64,000 nt of DNA from Blautia faecis (GCF_020554845.1 NZ_JAJCIA010000012.1:31824-95823), one strand, 5' to 3'; shown: positions 1 to 8,659, counted from the first letter of the stretch. Program-made: numbers and translations. Notes: a model not told the origin generated them from the sequence alone.

Positions 1-782
1 AGAATCTGGTGGGTGTCGGCCAGATCTTTGGCAGAGCAGGCAGAGAGGATGGAGATTCCAAGGCCGCCGGCTACAGACTTGCGGATGGCCTCCAGATCGT
101 TCATGCGGGCTACAATGTGCAGGGAAGAAGCCGGGATATTTCGTTTTTCCAGATAGCGGTCAATTTCCTTTTTGGTTCCAGAACCAGTTTCGCGCATAAT
201 AAAGGGTTCTCTTAGAAAATCAGAGAAATCAAGGGTACCGGAATCCATTTTTTGCTGATATTGCAGGTAATGCTGGTTGACCGGGGTGGCAATTACAAGT
301 TTATCTTTGCAAAAAGGAATAAAACAGCAGTCTGGTTCGTCAAAGGTATTTCCCACCAGAGCCAGATCCACGCTGCCATCTAGAACTCTTGCCACAGCGC
401 CGAGACTGTCGGATTGCCAGGAGTGAAAATATACGTCTGGAATCTGGCAGGTGAAGGCACTGAGAATACCTGGCAGAAGGTAGGAGGAAGGAATGGTGGA
501 AACAGCCAGGTCAATGATCTTTTTATTTTGTCCGGTGAACTCTTCTATAATGTTGCTGCGCATGTTCAGCATATTGGAGGCGCAGTCATAGAGCAGAAGA
601 CCGCGCTGGGTGATGTTCAGCTTCTTGGTGGTGCGGATCAGCAGCCGCGAGTTCAATTCCTGTTCCAGAGAATTGATGTGGGCACTGATGGTGGGCTGGG
701 TCAGGTTCAGCTGGCGGGCGGCTTCGGAGAAGCTTTTATTTTCGACTACGGCTACGAAGGCCTCTAATTGTTTAAATTCCAT
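1..782 (-). CDS. LysR-family transcriptional regulator (3' end cut by window edge)
   Basis: This is a LysR-type DNA-binding activator or repressor; about 260 codons are visible and the C-terminus lies outside the window. The N-terminus carries the family winged helix-turn-helix (MEFKQLEAFVAVVENKSFSE, then ARQLNLTQPTISAHI). A substrate-binding domain follows, with the usual hinge and effector region (LVGNTF, ETGSGT, GGLGISIL). Start ATG at 782. It lies 57 bp downstream of a cysteine desulfurase on the same strand and near a YedE transporter, a TusA-like protein and DUF3343. This is the setting in which LysR regulators linked to sulfur or selenium metabolism are found. Control of the divergent yedE operon is inferred from position only. 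The family assignment is secure; the effector is unknown. Confidence 0.9.
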   Translation of the reverse strand, partial: MEFKQLEAFVAVVENKSFSEAARQLNLTQPTISAHINSLEQELNSRLLIRTTKKLNITQRGLLLYDCASNMLNMRSNIIEEFTGQNKKIIDLAVSTIPSSYLLPGILSAFTCQIPDVYFHSWQSDSLGAVARVLDGSVDLALVGNTFDEPDCCFIPFCKDKLVIATPVNQHYLQYQQKMDSGTLDFSDFLREPFIMRETGSGTKKEIDRYLEKRNIPASSLHIVARMNDLEAIRKSVAGGLGISILSACSAKDLADTHQI

Positions 783-839
783 AGGATAAAAATACTGGTT
801 CCTTTCTCAAAGACTAATTAAGTGTTACTAATGCTGAAT

Positions 840-2003
840 TTATAAGTCTAAAATTTTCTTTAATCCCTGGATGGCAAAATCCAGCTCATTCTTTGTATTT
901 TCCGGTCCAAAGGAGAACCGGATAGTTCCGGCAGGATAAGTACCAAGCGTCTTGTGGGCGTTTGGAGCGCAGTGGAGTCCGACTCTGGTCATAACACCAT
1001 ACTCATTGTCCAGCTGCCACGCCACCTGTGACATGTCGATTTCTGGTGTCTGGATCGAAACAACTGCATTTCGGTCAGTGAGATCTTTTTTTCCAATAAT
1101 ACGGATATGTCTGCCAGTATCGTCCAGTGCCTGCAGCTGTTCCAGAAAATAACCAGTGAGAGACAATTCTTTTTCATTTATCGCCTGCAAAGAATGCGTT
1201 TTCAAGTACAAAAGTGCTTCATGCAGTCCATAAATTCCAGGCAGATTAGGTGTCCCGGATTCAAAGCGATCCGGCATAAAATCCGGAATTTCTTCCGTAT
1301 GAGATACACTTCCGGTACCGCCGGAAATCAGTGGTTCCATTTGTTCTGCCAATTCCTGGGAAACCAGGAAACCACCTGTCCCTTGTGGTCCCCGAAGTCC
1401 TTTATGTCCGGTAAAAGCTAACGCGTCAATATGCATTTTGTCCATATTAATTGGTACGATCCCAGCCGTCTGTGCAGAATCCACAACAAAATAAAGCTGG
1501 TGCCTCTGACAGATTTCCCCAAGGGCATCAAGGGGCATCCTGGTTCCGCATACATTGGAAGCATGTAAAGTGACAATAGCTTTCGTCTCAGGGCGGATCA
1601 GTTCTTCTACTTTTTCCAGAATCATAGAGCCGTCCGTTCTGCAAGGAATCCGGTCAAAGGAAATCCCTGAGGAAGCCAGCTGTACTACAGGTCTCATAAC
1701 TGCATTGTGCTCCATGGCGGATACCAGAATATGGTCTCCTGGTTTTAAGAATCCTTTTAAAATAAAATTGAGACTGGTGGTGACATTCGGTGTAAAAATT
1801 ACATTTTTGCATTTGGAAAAGTGGAAAAGTTCTGCCAGCAGCTGGCGTGTCTCATAAATAACTTCTTCTGCTGAGTAAGCACTGGAGTAGCAGCCGCGGT
1901 TCACGTTAACTCCGTTCATAGTCAGGTAATCCATCATAGCTTGTGCCACACCTGGAGCCTTTGGAAAAGAGGTGCTGGCCTGGTCGAGGTAAATTCGGTT
2001 CAT
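840..2003 (-). CDS. Class V aminotransferase-fold cysteine desulfurase
   Basis: A PLP enzyme of 387 residues predicted to remove sulfur (or selenium) from cysteine or selenocysteine as an enzyme-bound persulfide. It opens with MNRIYLDQASTSFPK, typical of the class V subfamily found beside selenium and molybdenum-hydroxylase genes. Visible sites are the cofactor aspartate in VDSAQTAGI, the Schiff-base lysine in FTGHKGLRGPQGTGG (about residue 200) and the catalytic cysteine in GLHCAPNAHKTLG (about residue 345). Length matches the family. It is divergent from the yedE-tusA-DUF3343-DUF3786 operon and is followed on its own strand by the LysR gene. Delivery of the sulfur to the neighbouring TusA-like protein is an inference from context. 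Whether sulfur or selenium is the true cargo cannot be read from the sequence. Confidence 0.88.
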   Translation of the reverse strand: MNRIYLDQASTSFPKAPGVAQAMMDYLTMNGVNVNRGCYSSAYSAEEVIYETRQLLAELFHFSKCKNVIFTPNVTTSLNFILKGFLKPGDHILVSAMEHNAVMRPVVQLASSGISFDRIPCRTDGSMILEKVEELIRPETKAIVTLHASNVCGTRMPLDALGEICQRHQLYFVVDSAQTAGIVPINMDKMHIDALAFTGHKGLRGPQGTGGFLVSQELAEQMEPLISGGTGSVSHTEEIPDFMPDRFESGTPNLPGIYGLHEALLYLKTHSLQAINEKELSLTGYFLEQLQALDDTGRHIRIIGKKDLTDRNAVVSIQTPEIDMSQVAWQLDNEYGVMTRVGLHCAPNAHKTLGTYPAGTIRFSFGPENTKNELDFAIQGLKKILDL

Positions 2004-2172
2004 GATTATATCCTTTCGCTTGGAAAATGGTTATTTAATATATCTATAATACCACGATTTATCGACAATATCTATAAATACTTAAAATAATCCCACATAA
2101 TCAATTAGAGTTTTCTGACAAAAAATGCTAAAATAGAGGAAAGATTTGACAGTTATCTAAGGAGGAAAGAGT

Positions 2173-3252
2173 ATGAAAGAAACATTGTCAAAGAAAGAAA
2201 CACCCATAATCATCGGAGCCGGTGTCATCATCGGAATCATTGCAGTGGCTCTGGTATATTTCGGAAACCCTGCAAATATGGGCTTCTGCATTGCCTGCTT
2301 CCTGCGTGATACTTCAGGAGCACTGGGATTCCACAGTGCAGCTGCGGTTCAGTACATCCGCCCGGAAATTGTAGGACTGGTACTTGGCTCCTGCATTCTT
2401 GCTCTTGCAACCAAAGAATTTAAGCCAAGAGGCGGCTCCGCACCTGTTACCCGTTTTGTGATCGGAATGTTCGTTATGATCGGCTGCCTGATGTTCCTTG
2501 GCTGCCCATTCCGCATGATCCTTCGTCTGGCTGGCGGCGATTTCAACGCCATCTTTGGTTTGATCGGATTTATTGCTGGAATCCTTGCCGGAGTATTTTT
2601 CCTGAAAAAAGGCTATACTCTGAAACGTTCCTATAAAATGCAGCCGGTTGAAGGCGGCATTTTCCCAGTAGTGGAAATCGGAATTCTTCTGCTTCTCATT
2701 GCAGCACCTGCATTCATCCACTTCACAGAAGCTGACGGTGGTCCTGGAGCAAAGCATGCTGCAATTGCAATCTCCCTGATCGCAGGGCTTCTGGTAGGTG
2801 CACTTGCACAGAGAACCCGCCTGTGTATGGTTGGAGGAATCCGTGACGTGGTACTGTTTGGAGAGTGGAAGCTGCTTCTTGGATTTATTGCAATTCTGGT
2901 AAGTGCGTTGATCGGAAACATGATCCTGGGATATTTTAATCCAGGATTTGCAGGACAACCTGTCGCACATACAGATGGTCTTTGGAATGCACTTGGAATG
3001 GCGCTTGCAGGATTTGGCTGTGTCCTTCTTGGAGGCTGCCCGCTTCGTCAGCTGGTTCTGGCTGGTGAAGGAAACACAGACTCCGCCATCACAGTATTTG
3101 GTCTGATGGCTGGTGCAGCTGTAGCACATAATTTCGGACTGGCATCTTCTGGAGAAGGCCCGACTGCAAATGGCAAGATCGCTGTTGTGATCGGTTTTGT
3201 GGTTCTGATCGTGATTGCGACAGTAAATTCCATGCGTAAGAATGAAGCGTGA
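2173..3252 (+). CDS. yedE: YeeE/YedE-family membrane protein, probable sulfur/selenium transporter
   Basis: An integral membrane protein of 359 residues with about nine or ten hydrophobic helices in two homologous halves. Paired cysteine and glycine motifs occur in each half (GFCIACFLRD, GCLMFLGCPFRM, RTRLCMVGGIRD, GCVLLGGCPLRQL). These are hallmarks of YeeE/YedE proteins, where cysteines in the pore relay thiosulfate or related sulfur species. The start has a good ribosome site (aaggagg) 7 bases upstream. The TusA-like, DUF3343 and DUF3786 genes follow in the same direction. Their combination resembles the YedE/YedF selenium-associated set, but the substrate (thiosulfate, another sulfur compound or selenium) is not proven by the sequence. 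Confidence 0.85.
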   Translation: MKETLSKKETPIIIGAGVIIGIIAVALVYFGNPANMGFCIACFLRDTSGALGFHSAAAVQYIRPEIVGLVLGSCILALATKEFKPRGGSAPVTRFVIGMFVMIGCLMFLGCPFRMILRLAGGDFNAIFGLIGFIAGILAGVFFLKKGYTLKRSYKMQPVEGGIFPVVEIGILLLLIAAPAFIHFTEADGGPGAKHAAIAISLIAGLLVGALAQRTRLCMVGGIRDVVLFGEWKLLLGFIAILVSALIGNMILGYFNPGFAGQPVAHTDGLWNALGMALAGFGCVLLGGCPLRQLVLAGEGNTDSAITVFGLMAGAAVAHNFGLASSGEGPTANGKIAVVIGFVVLIVIATVNSMRKNEA

Positions 3253-3343
3253 AGTTGATTAAGGACGCTCATTTATAGTATATCTGTGTAAACAGACAAT
3301 TCCGTTTAGTTGAAATAATGAAAAATCTAAGGAGATTAAGTGT

Positions 3344-3550
3344 ATGAAAACAATAGATGCAAGAGGGCTTTCCTGCCCGGAACCTGTGATCCGTACTAAG
3401 AATGCGCTGGCATCCGGTGAGAAGGCATATACGGTAATGGTAGATAACGTAACAGCCAAAGAAAACGTATCCCGTTTCGCCCTGCATCAGGGATATAAGG
3501 TGTCTGTAAAAGAGGATGGGGAAGACTTTGTCCTCACTCTTGAGAAATAA
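3344..3550 (+). CDS. TusA/SirA-like sulfur-carrier protein
   Basis: A small protein of 68 residues, the normal size for TusA-type sulfur carriers. It opens MKTIDARGLSCPEPVIRTK, which holds the family CPxP motif; the cysteine carries the persulfide or perselenide. It is about half the size of YedF proteins, which fuse this domain to a DsrE-like domain, so only the TusA half is present. Its TAA stop shares its last base with the ATG of the DUF3343 gene, so the two are translationally coupled. The likely role is to accept sulfur from the nearby cysteine desulfurase or from the YedE importer (inference). Confidence 0.88.
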   Translation: MKTIDARGLSCPEPVIRTKNALASGEKAYTVMVDNVTAKENVSRFALHQGYKVSVKEDGEDFVLTLEK

Positions 3551-3792
3551 TGGGAGATTACATAGCCACATTTTTTTCCCATTTTGGAGCTATGTCTTTC
3601 AAGAAAAAATGTGAGAAAGAGGGATATCCGGCTACGATCATGCCGGTGCCAAGGAATTTAAGCTCTTCCTGCGGAACCTGCGTGAAATTCACAGGGGAAG
3701 CACAGACTGCGCAAAACTGGAACTCCGATGAAGTGGAGCAGCTGGTAAAAATACTTGAAACAGGAAGCTTTCAAGTTATATGGCATAGCTAA
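3550..3792 (+). CDS. DUF3343 protein, putative Se/S carrier
   Basis: Eighty residues matching DUF3343 in length and pattern: an N-terminal MGDYIATFFSHFGAMSFKKK segment, the PVPRNLSSSCGTCVKF core with a CxxC pair, and a hydrophobic C-terminus. Proteins of this family recur with YedE and TusA-like genes and have been proposed to carry sulfur or selenium; no enzyme activity is known to me. The start overlaps the preceding stop by one base, which implies coupled expression. The two cysteines are the likely functional residues. Confidence 0.8.
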   Translation: MGDYIATFFSHFGAMSFKKKCEKEGYPATIMPVPRNLSSSCGTCVKFTGEAQTAQNWNSDEVEQLVKILETGSFQVIWHS

Positions 3793-3823
3793 AGGTAAAT
3801 AGCGGATAAGAGGAGAATGTATT

Positions 3824-4462
3824 ATGCCAGAAAACAGGCAGTCTAATTATGACCAGGTAATCGAGAACTGGAGATTGAAATTCCTGGAAATGGATCAGGA
3901 GGAACTGATTCGCAAATTTCAGCTGGAAGCTGATGAGGAGTTTCTTTATATCATCTACTTTTCAAAAAGATTTCGAATTGACCGAAAAAACGGATTCATT
4001 ACAGAAGATGGGAAAAGCCCTGGATTTGATACGGTGATGAATATTTATAATACGTTTTACTATTCAGCAGCTCATCCTGTGGCATCGGGCAATCTGGTGG
4101 CTTTTCGCCAGGTGAAGAGAGTGTATCCTTTTGAGGCTGCTTACAGAAGGACGATTATTTCCAGGCTGCAGGAGCTTTTCGCCGGGAAAACAGAAGAATT
4201 AAGAAAAGCCTGTGAGGTTCTTGGGGGAACTTTGCTTCCTCAGGGAGATGTGGGGTATGTGCTTCCGGTATTTCCTTTTTTGAATATTGCAGTTTTGTTC
4301 TGGGATAAGGATGAGGAATTTGAAGCACAGGCAAACATGCTTTTTGATTCGGAAATCACAGAGTTCATGCATGAGGAAAACGTAGTGTGTGTGGCGGCGG
4401 ACGCGGTGTATTATCTTACATTGGCTGCCGGAATGACGCCAGAGAAGATATATGCCCAATAG
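3824..4462 (+). CDS. DUF3786 domain protein
   Basis: A soluble protein of 212 residues recognised as DUF3786 (residues about 20-200; landmarks FRIDRKNGFI, LGGTLLPQGDVGY, PVFPFLNIAVLFWDKDEEF). The family co-occurs with anaerobic sulfur, selenium and corrinoid genes, but its function is unknown and none is proposed here. It is the last gene of the yedE operon: it starts 31 bp after DUF3343 with a ribosome site (agagga), and a U-tailed hairpin follows its stop. Confidence 0.75.
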   Translation: MPENRQSNYDQVIENWRLKFLEMDQEELIRKFQLEADEEFLYIIYFSKRFRIDRKNGFITEDGKSPGFDTVMNIYNTFYYSAAHPVASGNLVAFRQVKRVYPFEAAYRRTIISRLQELFAGKTEELRKACEVLGGTLLPQGDVGYVLPVFPFLNIAVLFWDKDEEFEAQANMLFDSEITEFMHEENVVCVAADAVYYLTLAAGMTPEKIYAQ

Positions 4463-4476
4463 GGGATTATAATATA

Positions 4477-4512
4477 AAAAAGGTCGTATATGTCAGCGGC
4501 CTTTTTATATTG
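4477..4512 (+). terminator. Intrinsic terminator of the yedE operon
   Basis: AAAAAGGTCG and CGGCCTTTTT form a stem around a ten-base loop, with one mismatch or wobble, and end in a T-run. It lies 15 bp after the DUF3786 stop. Confidence 0.75.
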
Positions 4513-4593
4513 CAAAAAATACTGACCAAATCTTCTATATCATAAAGAGTTTTGCCAGATGAAATTTTTTTCTTGCAAACTTTATGTGACAAC

Positions 4594-4630
4594 CTTACAA
4601 CATTGTAAGATTCTGCCTGCATTTTGTAAT
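4594..4630 (+). promoter_or_regulatory. BceR-type operator and promoter for the ABC exporter
   Basis: A perfect dyad CTTACAA-CA-TTGTAAG (4594-4609) contains TTACA-N4-TGTAA. This is the consensus bound by OmpR-family regulators of Bce-type and lantibiotic systems (TNACA-N4-TGTAA). It overlaps a -35-like TTGTAA (4603-4608) that is 16 bp from TGTAAT (4625-4630), about 95 bp before the ATPase gene. No two-component genes are in the window, so the regulator must be encoded elsewhere (inference). Confidence 0.55.
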
Positions 4631-4723
4631 CTGATTCGATGGCAGCAAGTGACTTTTTTAAGTATACTGTTTTTTGCAAGGAAGCGTATGAAAAAGCTCA
4701 TTGATAAAGGAGAGGAGTAAAAA

Positions 4724-5491
4724 ATGTCATTACTTGAAGTTACAAATCTGAAAAAAATATATACCACTCGTTTTGGCGGAAATAAGGTGCAGGCATTGAA
4801 CAATGTGAATTTTTCTGTGGAAAAAGGTGAATTTGTTGCAATTATGGGAGAAAGCGGTTCCGGAAAAACTACACTTCTGAATATTCTTGCAACACTGGAT
4901 AAACCTACTTCCGGAGACGTACTTCTGGATGGAAAAAGCCTGGGACACCTTTCTGATAAGGAGATTTCTACATTTCGAAGAAAAAATCTGGGCTTTGTGT
5001 TCCAGGATTTTAATCTTCTTGATACCTTCAGCCTGAGGGATAATATTTATCTGCCGCTGGTGCTGGCTGGTGAAGATTACCGGGAAATGGGGCAGAAAAT
5101 CCGCCCTATTGCACAGGCTCTTCATATTTATGAGCTGCTGGAAAAATATCCTTATGAGGTCTCTGGAGGACAGAAACAAAGATGTGCAGTTGCCAGGGCT
5201 CTGATTACACAGCCGCGCCTGGTCCTTGCGGATGAACCCACAGGGGCTCTCGATTCCAAGGCTGCAAATGCTCTTCTGGACGTTTTCGGAGAGATAAACA
5301 GACAGGGACAGACCATTCTCATGGTTACTCACAGCGCCCAGGCAGCTAGCCGGGCATCCAGGGTTCTGTTCATAAAAGATGGTGAAGTTTTCCACCAGAT
5401 CTATCGCGGCGAGAAAACAAAAGAGGAGATGTATCAGATGATTTCCGATACCTTAACTATTTTGATGACGGGCGGTGAGTATCATGCGTAA
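4724..5491 (+). CDS. BceA-type ABC transporter ATP-binding protein
   Basis: The ATPase, 255 residues, of a MacB/BceA-type transporter. The Walker A is GESGSGKT, the Q-loop FVFQDFNLLDTFSLRDN, the signature VSGGQKQR and the Walker B LVLADEPTGALD, followed by the switch histidine in MVTHS. The LLDTFSLRDN stretch is typical of the bacitracin/lantibiotic-sensing Bce branch. The ATG has an ideal ribosome site (ggagagg). It overlaps the permease gene by a few codons, so the two form one operon. The predicted role is removal of, or protection against, cell-wall-active peptides, with a possible part in sensing them. The substrate is not known. Confidence 0.9.
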   Translation: MSLLEVTNLKKIYTTRFGGNKVQALNNVNFSVEKGEFVAIMGESGSGKTTLLNILATLDKPTSGDVLLDGKSLGHLSDKEISTFRRKNLGFVFQDFNLLDTFSLRDNIYLPLVLAGEDYREMGQKIRPIAQALHIYELLEKYPYEVSGGQKQRCAVARALITQPRLVLADEPTGALDSKAANALLDVFGEINRQGQTILMVTHSAQAASRASRVLFIKDGEVFHQIYRGEKTKEEMYQMISDTLTILMTGGEYHA

Positions 5492-7505
5492 GGGATTTTT
5501 TGCCAGGCTGGCAGTTGTAAACATCCGAAAAAACAAACAGATCTATGTGACCTATATTCTGGCGTGTCTGTTCAATGTGGCAATGCTGTATATGATGCTT
5601 TTTATCAATCATAATGCAGGAATGAAAACGATCCGTCACAGTGGTGACGTGTTGATGATCACGACTATGGGAGTTGGCGTTATTGTTATTTTCTCCTTTA
5701 TTTTCCTGTTGTACAGCAACAGTTTCCTCATGAAAAGAAGACAAAAGGAACTGGGACTTTACAACATTCTCGGTTTGGAAAAGAAGCATATCAGCAGGGT
5801 TATGATGCTGGAGAATCTGTTTAGTGCCTTGATCAGTTTTGTTGGCGGAATCCTTGTGGGAATTCTGGGAAGCAAGCTGGCGCTTCTGCTGCTCTTGAAA
5901 CTGATCAAGGTTCCGGCGTCCTTTGGGTTCGAAGTCAGCGTTCCGGCAATCAGAATATGCCTGGAAGTGTTTGGAGCTATTTTTGTTTTGATCCTTCTGG
6001 TAAATATCAGGAAGGTTTACAAAACAAACCCGATTCAGCTTCTTCAGGCACAAAATGCAGGGGAAAAGGAACCAAAAGCAAAATGGCTGATGGCGGTTGC
6101 TGGTTTTATCTGTCTGTTTATCGGATATTATATTGCCATTACCACAGAGTCACCTCTTTCGGCGCTGGCGCTGTTCTTTGTGGCAGTGGTTCTGGTAATG
6201 GCAGGAACGTATCTTCTTTTTACAGCAGGAAGCATTGTGGTGCTCAAAGTTCTGCGCTGGAATAAGAAATTTTATTATAAAACCAAGAATTTTACTGCTG
6301 TTTCCGGTATGCTGTACCGCATGAAACAAAATGCAGTTGGACTTGCAAGTATCTGCATTCTGAGCACAGGCGTACTTCTGATGATCTCTTCTACGGTGTG
6401 CCTGAATTCCGGACTGGATGATATTATGAACAAACGCTGTCCGGCGGATGTGAATGTGCTGTACCGGGGAAATTCTTATGAAGATCTGGAAAAAATGAGA
6501 GAGAAATTACTGGGAAAAATTGAAAACCAGGTTTCTTATGAGAAAATTAACACCGAAATTGCTTTTTCCTCTACGCTTGTGGGAAGCGAAGATGGGAGCT
6601 GGAAATTTGCAAATGTTGATGGGAGTTCCCTTATGGCAATGCCAGCCTCATTGGAAACCCTTACCGTGGTTCCACAGGAAGAGTATGCCAGGGTTACGGG
6701 AGAAGAGATTTCCCTTGCGCCAGGTGAAGTTCTTGCTTACCACAATGGAAAAACAGACGGTGAGACTCTGGAGATTCATAACAAGGTTTACCAGGTGAAA
6801 GAATGGCTGAAAAATTATCAGTATGTGGGAGATAATTTTTCTTCTATGGATTCTTTGAAGCTGGTTGTAAATGACGAAGACTTTTTTGCTTTGTTTTTGC
6901 AGCAGGAGGAAGTTTATCAAAGTGCAATGTCTCTGATGGAACTGGAAACGGATGTGTATCTGTCTGGAAGTGAAGAAGAAAAATATGCATCTGCCATCAA
7001 AGTAAGCGATCTTGCATCGGAGCTTCTGGATTCCGAAAAAGCAGCTGGAACTATAGAAGTGGGAATGAACTACAGTACTATAAAACAGGAACTGTATAAC
7101 AGTTTTTACAGTATGTTCGGTGGAATTTTGTTCCTTGGAATTTTCCTTGGACTGCTGTTTCTGATGGGGGCGGCTATGATCATTTACTACAAGCAGGTTT
7201 CAGAGGGCTATGAGGATAAGGAACGGTTCGAGATCATGCAGAAGGTGGGCATGACTCATAAAGAGGTGAAATCTTCCATTCACAGACAGATCCTTATGGT
7301 ATTTTTCCTTCCTCTTGGAATGGCAGCACTGCATATTGCTATGGCATTTCCTATGGTAAAGAGACTGCTGGCGCTGTTTAGCATGACAAACAGCGGTTTG
7401 TTTGCCAGATGCACGGTGGTGACATTATTGGTATTTGCTTTGGTTTATGGCGTGATTTATGGGCTGACAGCGAAGGTTTATTACAAGATTGTAGAGAGAA
7501 AGTGA
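5484..7505 (+). CDS. BceB-type ABC transporter permease (FtsX domains)
   Basis: About 673 residues, the size of BceB permeases. The layout is one N-terminal helix, an FtsX domain with three helices (about 55-190), a further pair of helices and an FtsX-like block (about 200-310), a large extracellular domain of about 200 residues (about 315-520) and a final three-helix FtsX domain. The big extracellular domain before the last helices is the peptide-sensing hallmark of this branch. ATG 5484 is preferred to GTG 5475 because ggcggtgag lies just upstream. The gene overlaps the ATPase gene by 8 bases. The partner histidine kinase and regulator are not in the window. Confidence 0.88.
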   Translation: MRKGFFARLAVVNIRKNKQIYVTYILACLFNVAMLYMMLFINHNAGMKTIRHSGDVLMITTMGVGVIVIFSFIFLLYSNSFLMKRRQKELGLYNILGLEKKHISRVMMLENLFSALISFVGGILVGILGSKLALLLLLKLIKVPASFGFEVSVPAIRICLEVFGAIFVLILLVNIRKVYKTNPIQLLQAQNAGEKEPKAKWLMAVAGFICLFIGYYIAITTESPLSALALFFVAVVLVMAGTYLLFTAGSIVVLKVLRWNKKFYYKTKNFTAVSGMLYRMKQNAVGLASICILSTGVLLMISSTVCLNSGLDDIMNKRCPADVNVLYRGNSYEDLEKMREKLLGKIENQVSYEKINTEIAFSSTLVGSEDGSWKFANVDGSSLMAMPASLETLTVVPQEEYARVTGEEISLAPGEVLAYHNGKTDGETLEIHNKVYQVKEWLKNYQYVGDNFSSMDSLKLVVNDEDFFALFLQQEEVYQSAMSLMELETDVYLSGSEEEKYASAIKVSDLASELLDSEKAAGTIEVGMNYSTIKQELYNSFYSMFGGILFLGIFLGLLFLMGAAMIIYYKQVSEGYEDKERFEIMQKVGMTHKEVKSSIHRQILMVFFLPLGMAALHIAMAFPMVKRLLALFSMTNSGLFARCTVVTLLVFALVYGVIYGLTAKVYYKIVERK

Positions 7506-7523
7506 GAATACAAGGGATAATAG

Positions 7524-7590
7524 TTGAATTTATTAGTGTAAAGTGCTACAATGAGAGAGCCTGGGAGGCCAAAACTGTTTCCCAGGCTCT
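7524..7590 (+). promoter_or_regulatory. azlCD promoter with a stem-loop at the 5' end of the transcript
   Basis: TTGAAT (7524-7529) and TACAAT (7547-7552) are 17 bp apart. Right at the expected transcript start comes a perfect 11-bp inverted repeat, AGAGCCTGGGA (7556-7566) with TCCCAGGCTCT (7580-7590). Only three T follow, so this is more likely a 5' protective hairpin or weak attenuator than a full terminator. It lies about 37 bases before azlC. Confidence 0.6.
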
Positions 7591-7626
7591 TTGCGTGACT
7601 ACAGAAGAAACCGGAGGAAATCTCTC

Positions 7627-8352
7627 ATGAAAAAAGAGAGCTTTAAACAAGGAATTACAGATGGAATCCCCATTGCCCTGGGGTATCTGGCTGTTTCCTT
7701 TACGTTTGGTATGATGGCGGTGCAGGGCGGACTGTCTATCTGGCAGGCGGTCTTGATTTCTTTGACGAATCTTACGTCAGCGGGACAATTTGCAGGTCTT
7801 GATATTATCATAGCAGGAGGTTCCTTATGGGAAATGGCACTTACTCAGCTGATTATCAATCTGAGATACTGTCTGATGTCGTTTTCCCTTTCACAGAAGC
7901 TAAGACGTGATGAAACTTGGGGGCATCGTTACGGAGTTGCATTTGGCGTAACAGATGAGATATTCGGAGTCAGTGCCAGTAAACCGGGGAAAGTCAGTGC
8001 GTTTTATAATTATGGTGTAATGAGTGTAGCAATCCCGGGATGGACCATTGGAACCCTGCTTGGAGCTATTTCAGGAAGTATTCTTCCTAATTTTATTATG
8101 AGTGCACTTGGAGTTGCCATTTATGGAATGTTTTTGGCTGTCATTATTCCGCCATCCAAGAAAAACAAAGCAGTGCTTCTGGTTGTTCTTGGAGCAATGG
8201 CAGTGAGCGCATTATTTGCCTGGGTTCCTGTATTATCGAAAGTCTCATCCGGATTTGTGATTATTATTACTACAATTCTGGTAGCCGGACTGGCAGCATG
8301 GCTTTGCCCGGTTGATGAAGAAAATGCCAAGGAGGAAGCTCATGAAGCCTAA
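7627..8352 (+). CDS. azlC: AzlC-family branched-chain amino-acid exporter, large subunit
   Basis: A membrane protein of 241 residues, usual for AzlC, with about seven helices. The family pattern is GITDGIPIALGYLAVSFTFG near the N-terminus, followed by LTNLTSAGQFAG and the FGVTDEIFG motif (about residue 103). It exports branched-chain amino acids and related compounds together with AzlD. ATG 7627 was chosen because ggagg sits 9 bases upstream; earlier in-frame codons lie in the leader hairpin. The azlD start lies inside the end of this gene, so translation is coupled. Confidence 0.9.
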   Translation: MKKESFKQGITDGIPIALGYLAVSFTFGMMAVQGGLSIWQAVLISLTNLTSAGQFAGLDIIIAGGSLWEMALTQLIINLRYCLMSFSLSQKLRRDETWGHRYGVAFGVTDEIFGVSASKPGKVSAFYNYGVMSVAIPGWTIGTLLGAISGSILPNFIMSALGVAIYGMFLAVIIPPSKKNKAVLLVVLGAMAVSALFAWVPVLSKVSSGFVIIITTILVAGLAAWLCPVDEENAKEEAHEA

Positions 8353-8659
8353 TGTTTATATTTATATCCTGGTTATGGCTGGCGTTACATATTTGATCCG
8401 TATGCTGCCATTGGCACTGGCGAAGAAGGAGATTACCAATCCTTTTATAAAATCATTTCTGTTTTATGTGCCCTATGCCTGTCTGGCAGCTATGACGTTT
8501 CCGGCGATTTTGTCGGCAACGGCAAGTGTAATTTCAGCTGTAGTGGGATTTGTAGTGGCGCTGATTGCAGCGTACAAAGAGAAGAGTCTGCTGACTGTGG
8601 CGCTTCTTGCCTGTGGTGCAGTATTTATTGTAGAAAGAATAATGGCCTTTGCGGTGTAA
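8342..8659 (+). CDS. azlD: AzlD-family branched-chain amino-acid exporter, small subunit
   Basis: A protein of 105 residues with four hydrophobic segments, matching AzlD in size and in the YLIRMLPLAL and FLFYVPYACLAAMTFPAIL motifs. It partners AzlC in the exporter. The ATG at 8342 is preceded by aaggagg, which lies within azlC; the genes overlap by 11 bp. dapF converges from the opposite strand 43 bp downstream. Confidence 0.9.
   Translation: MKPNVYIYILVMAGVTYLIRMLPLALAKKEITNPFIKSFLFYVPYACLAAMTFPAILSATASVISAVVGFVVALIAAYKEKSLLTVALLACGAVFIVERIMAFAV

Noticed and set aside
2314..3129. Long minus-strand open frame opposite yedE, rich in Cys, Ser and Lys
   Set aside because: Composition is that of a shadow frame of a membrane protein gene; no start signal.
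840..4462. In-frame TGA (selenocysteine) codons in the sulfur/selenium cluster
   Set aside because: None was seen; all genes end at ordinary stops and keep cysteine codons at the active sites.
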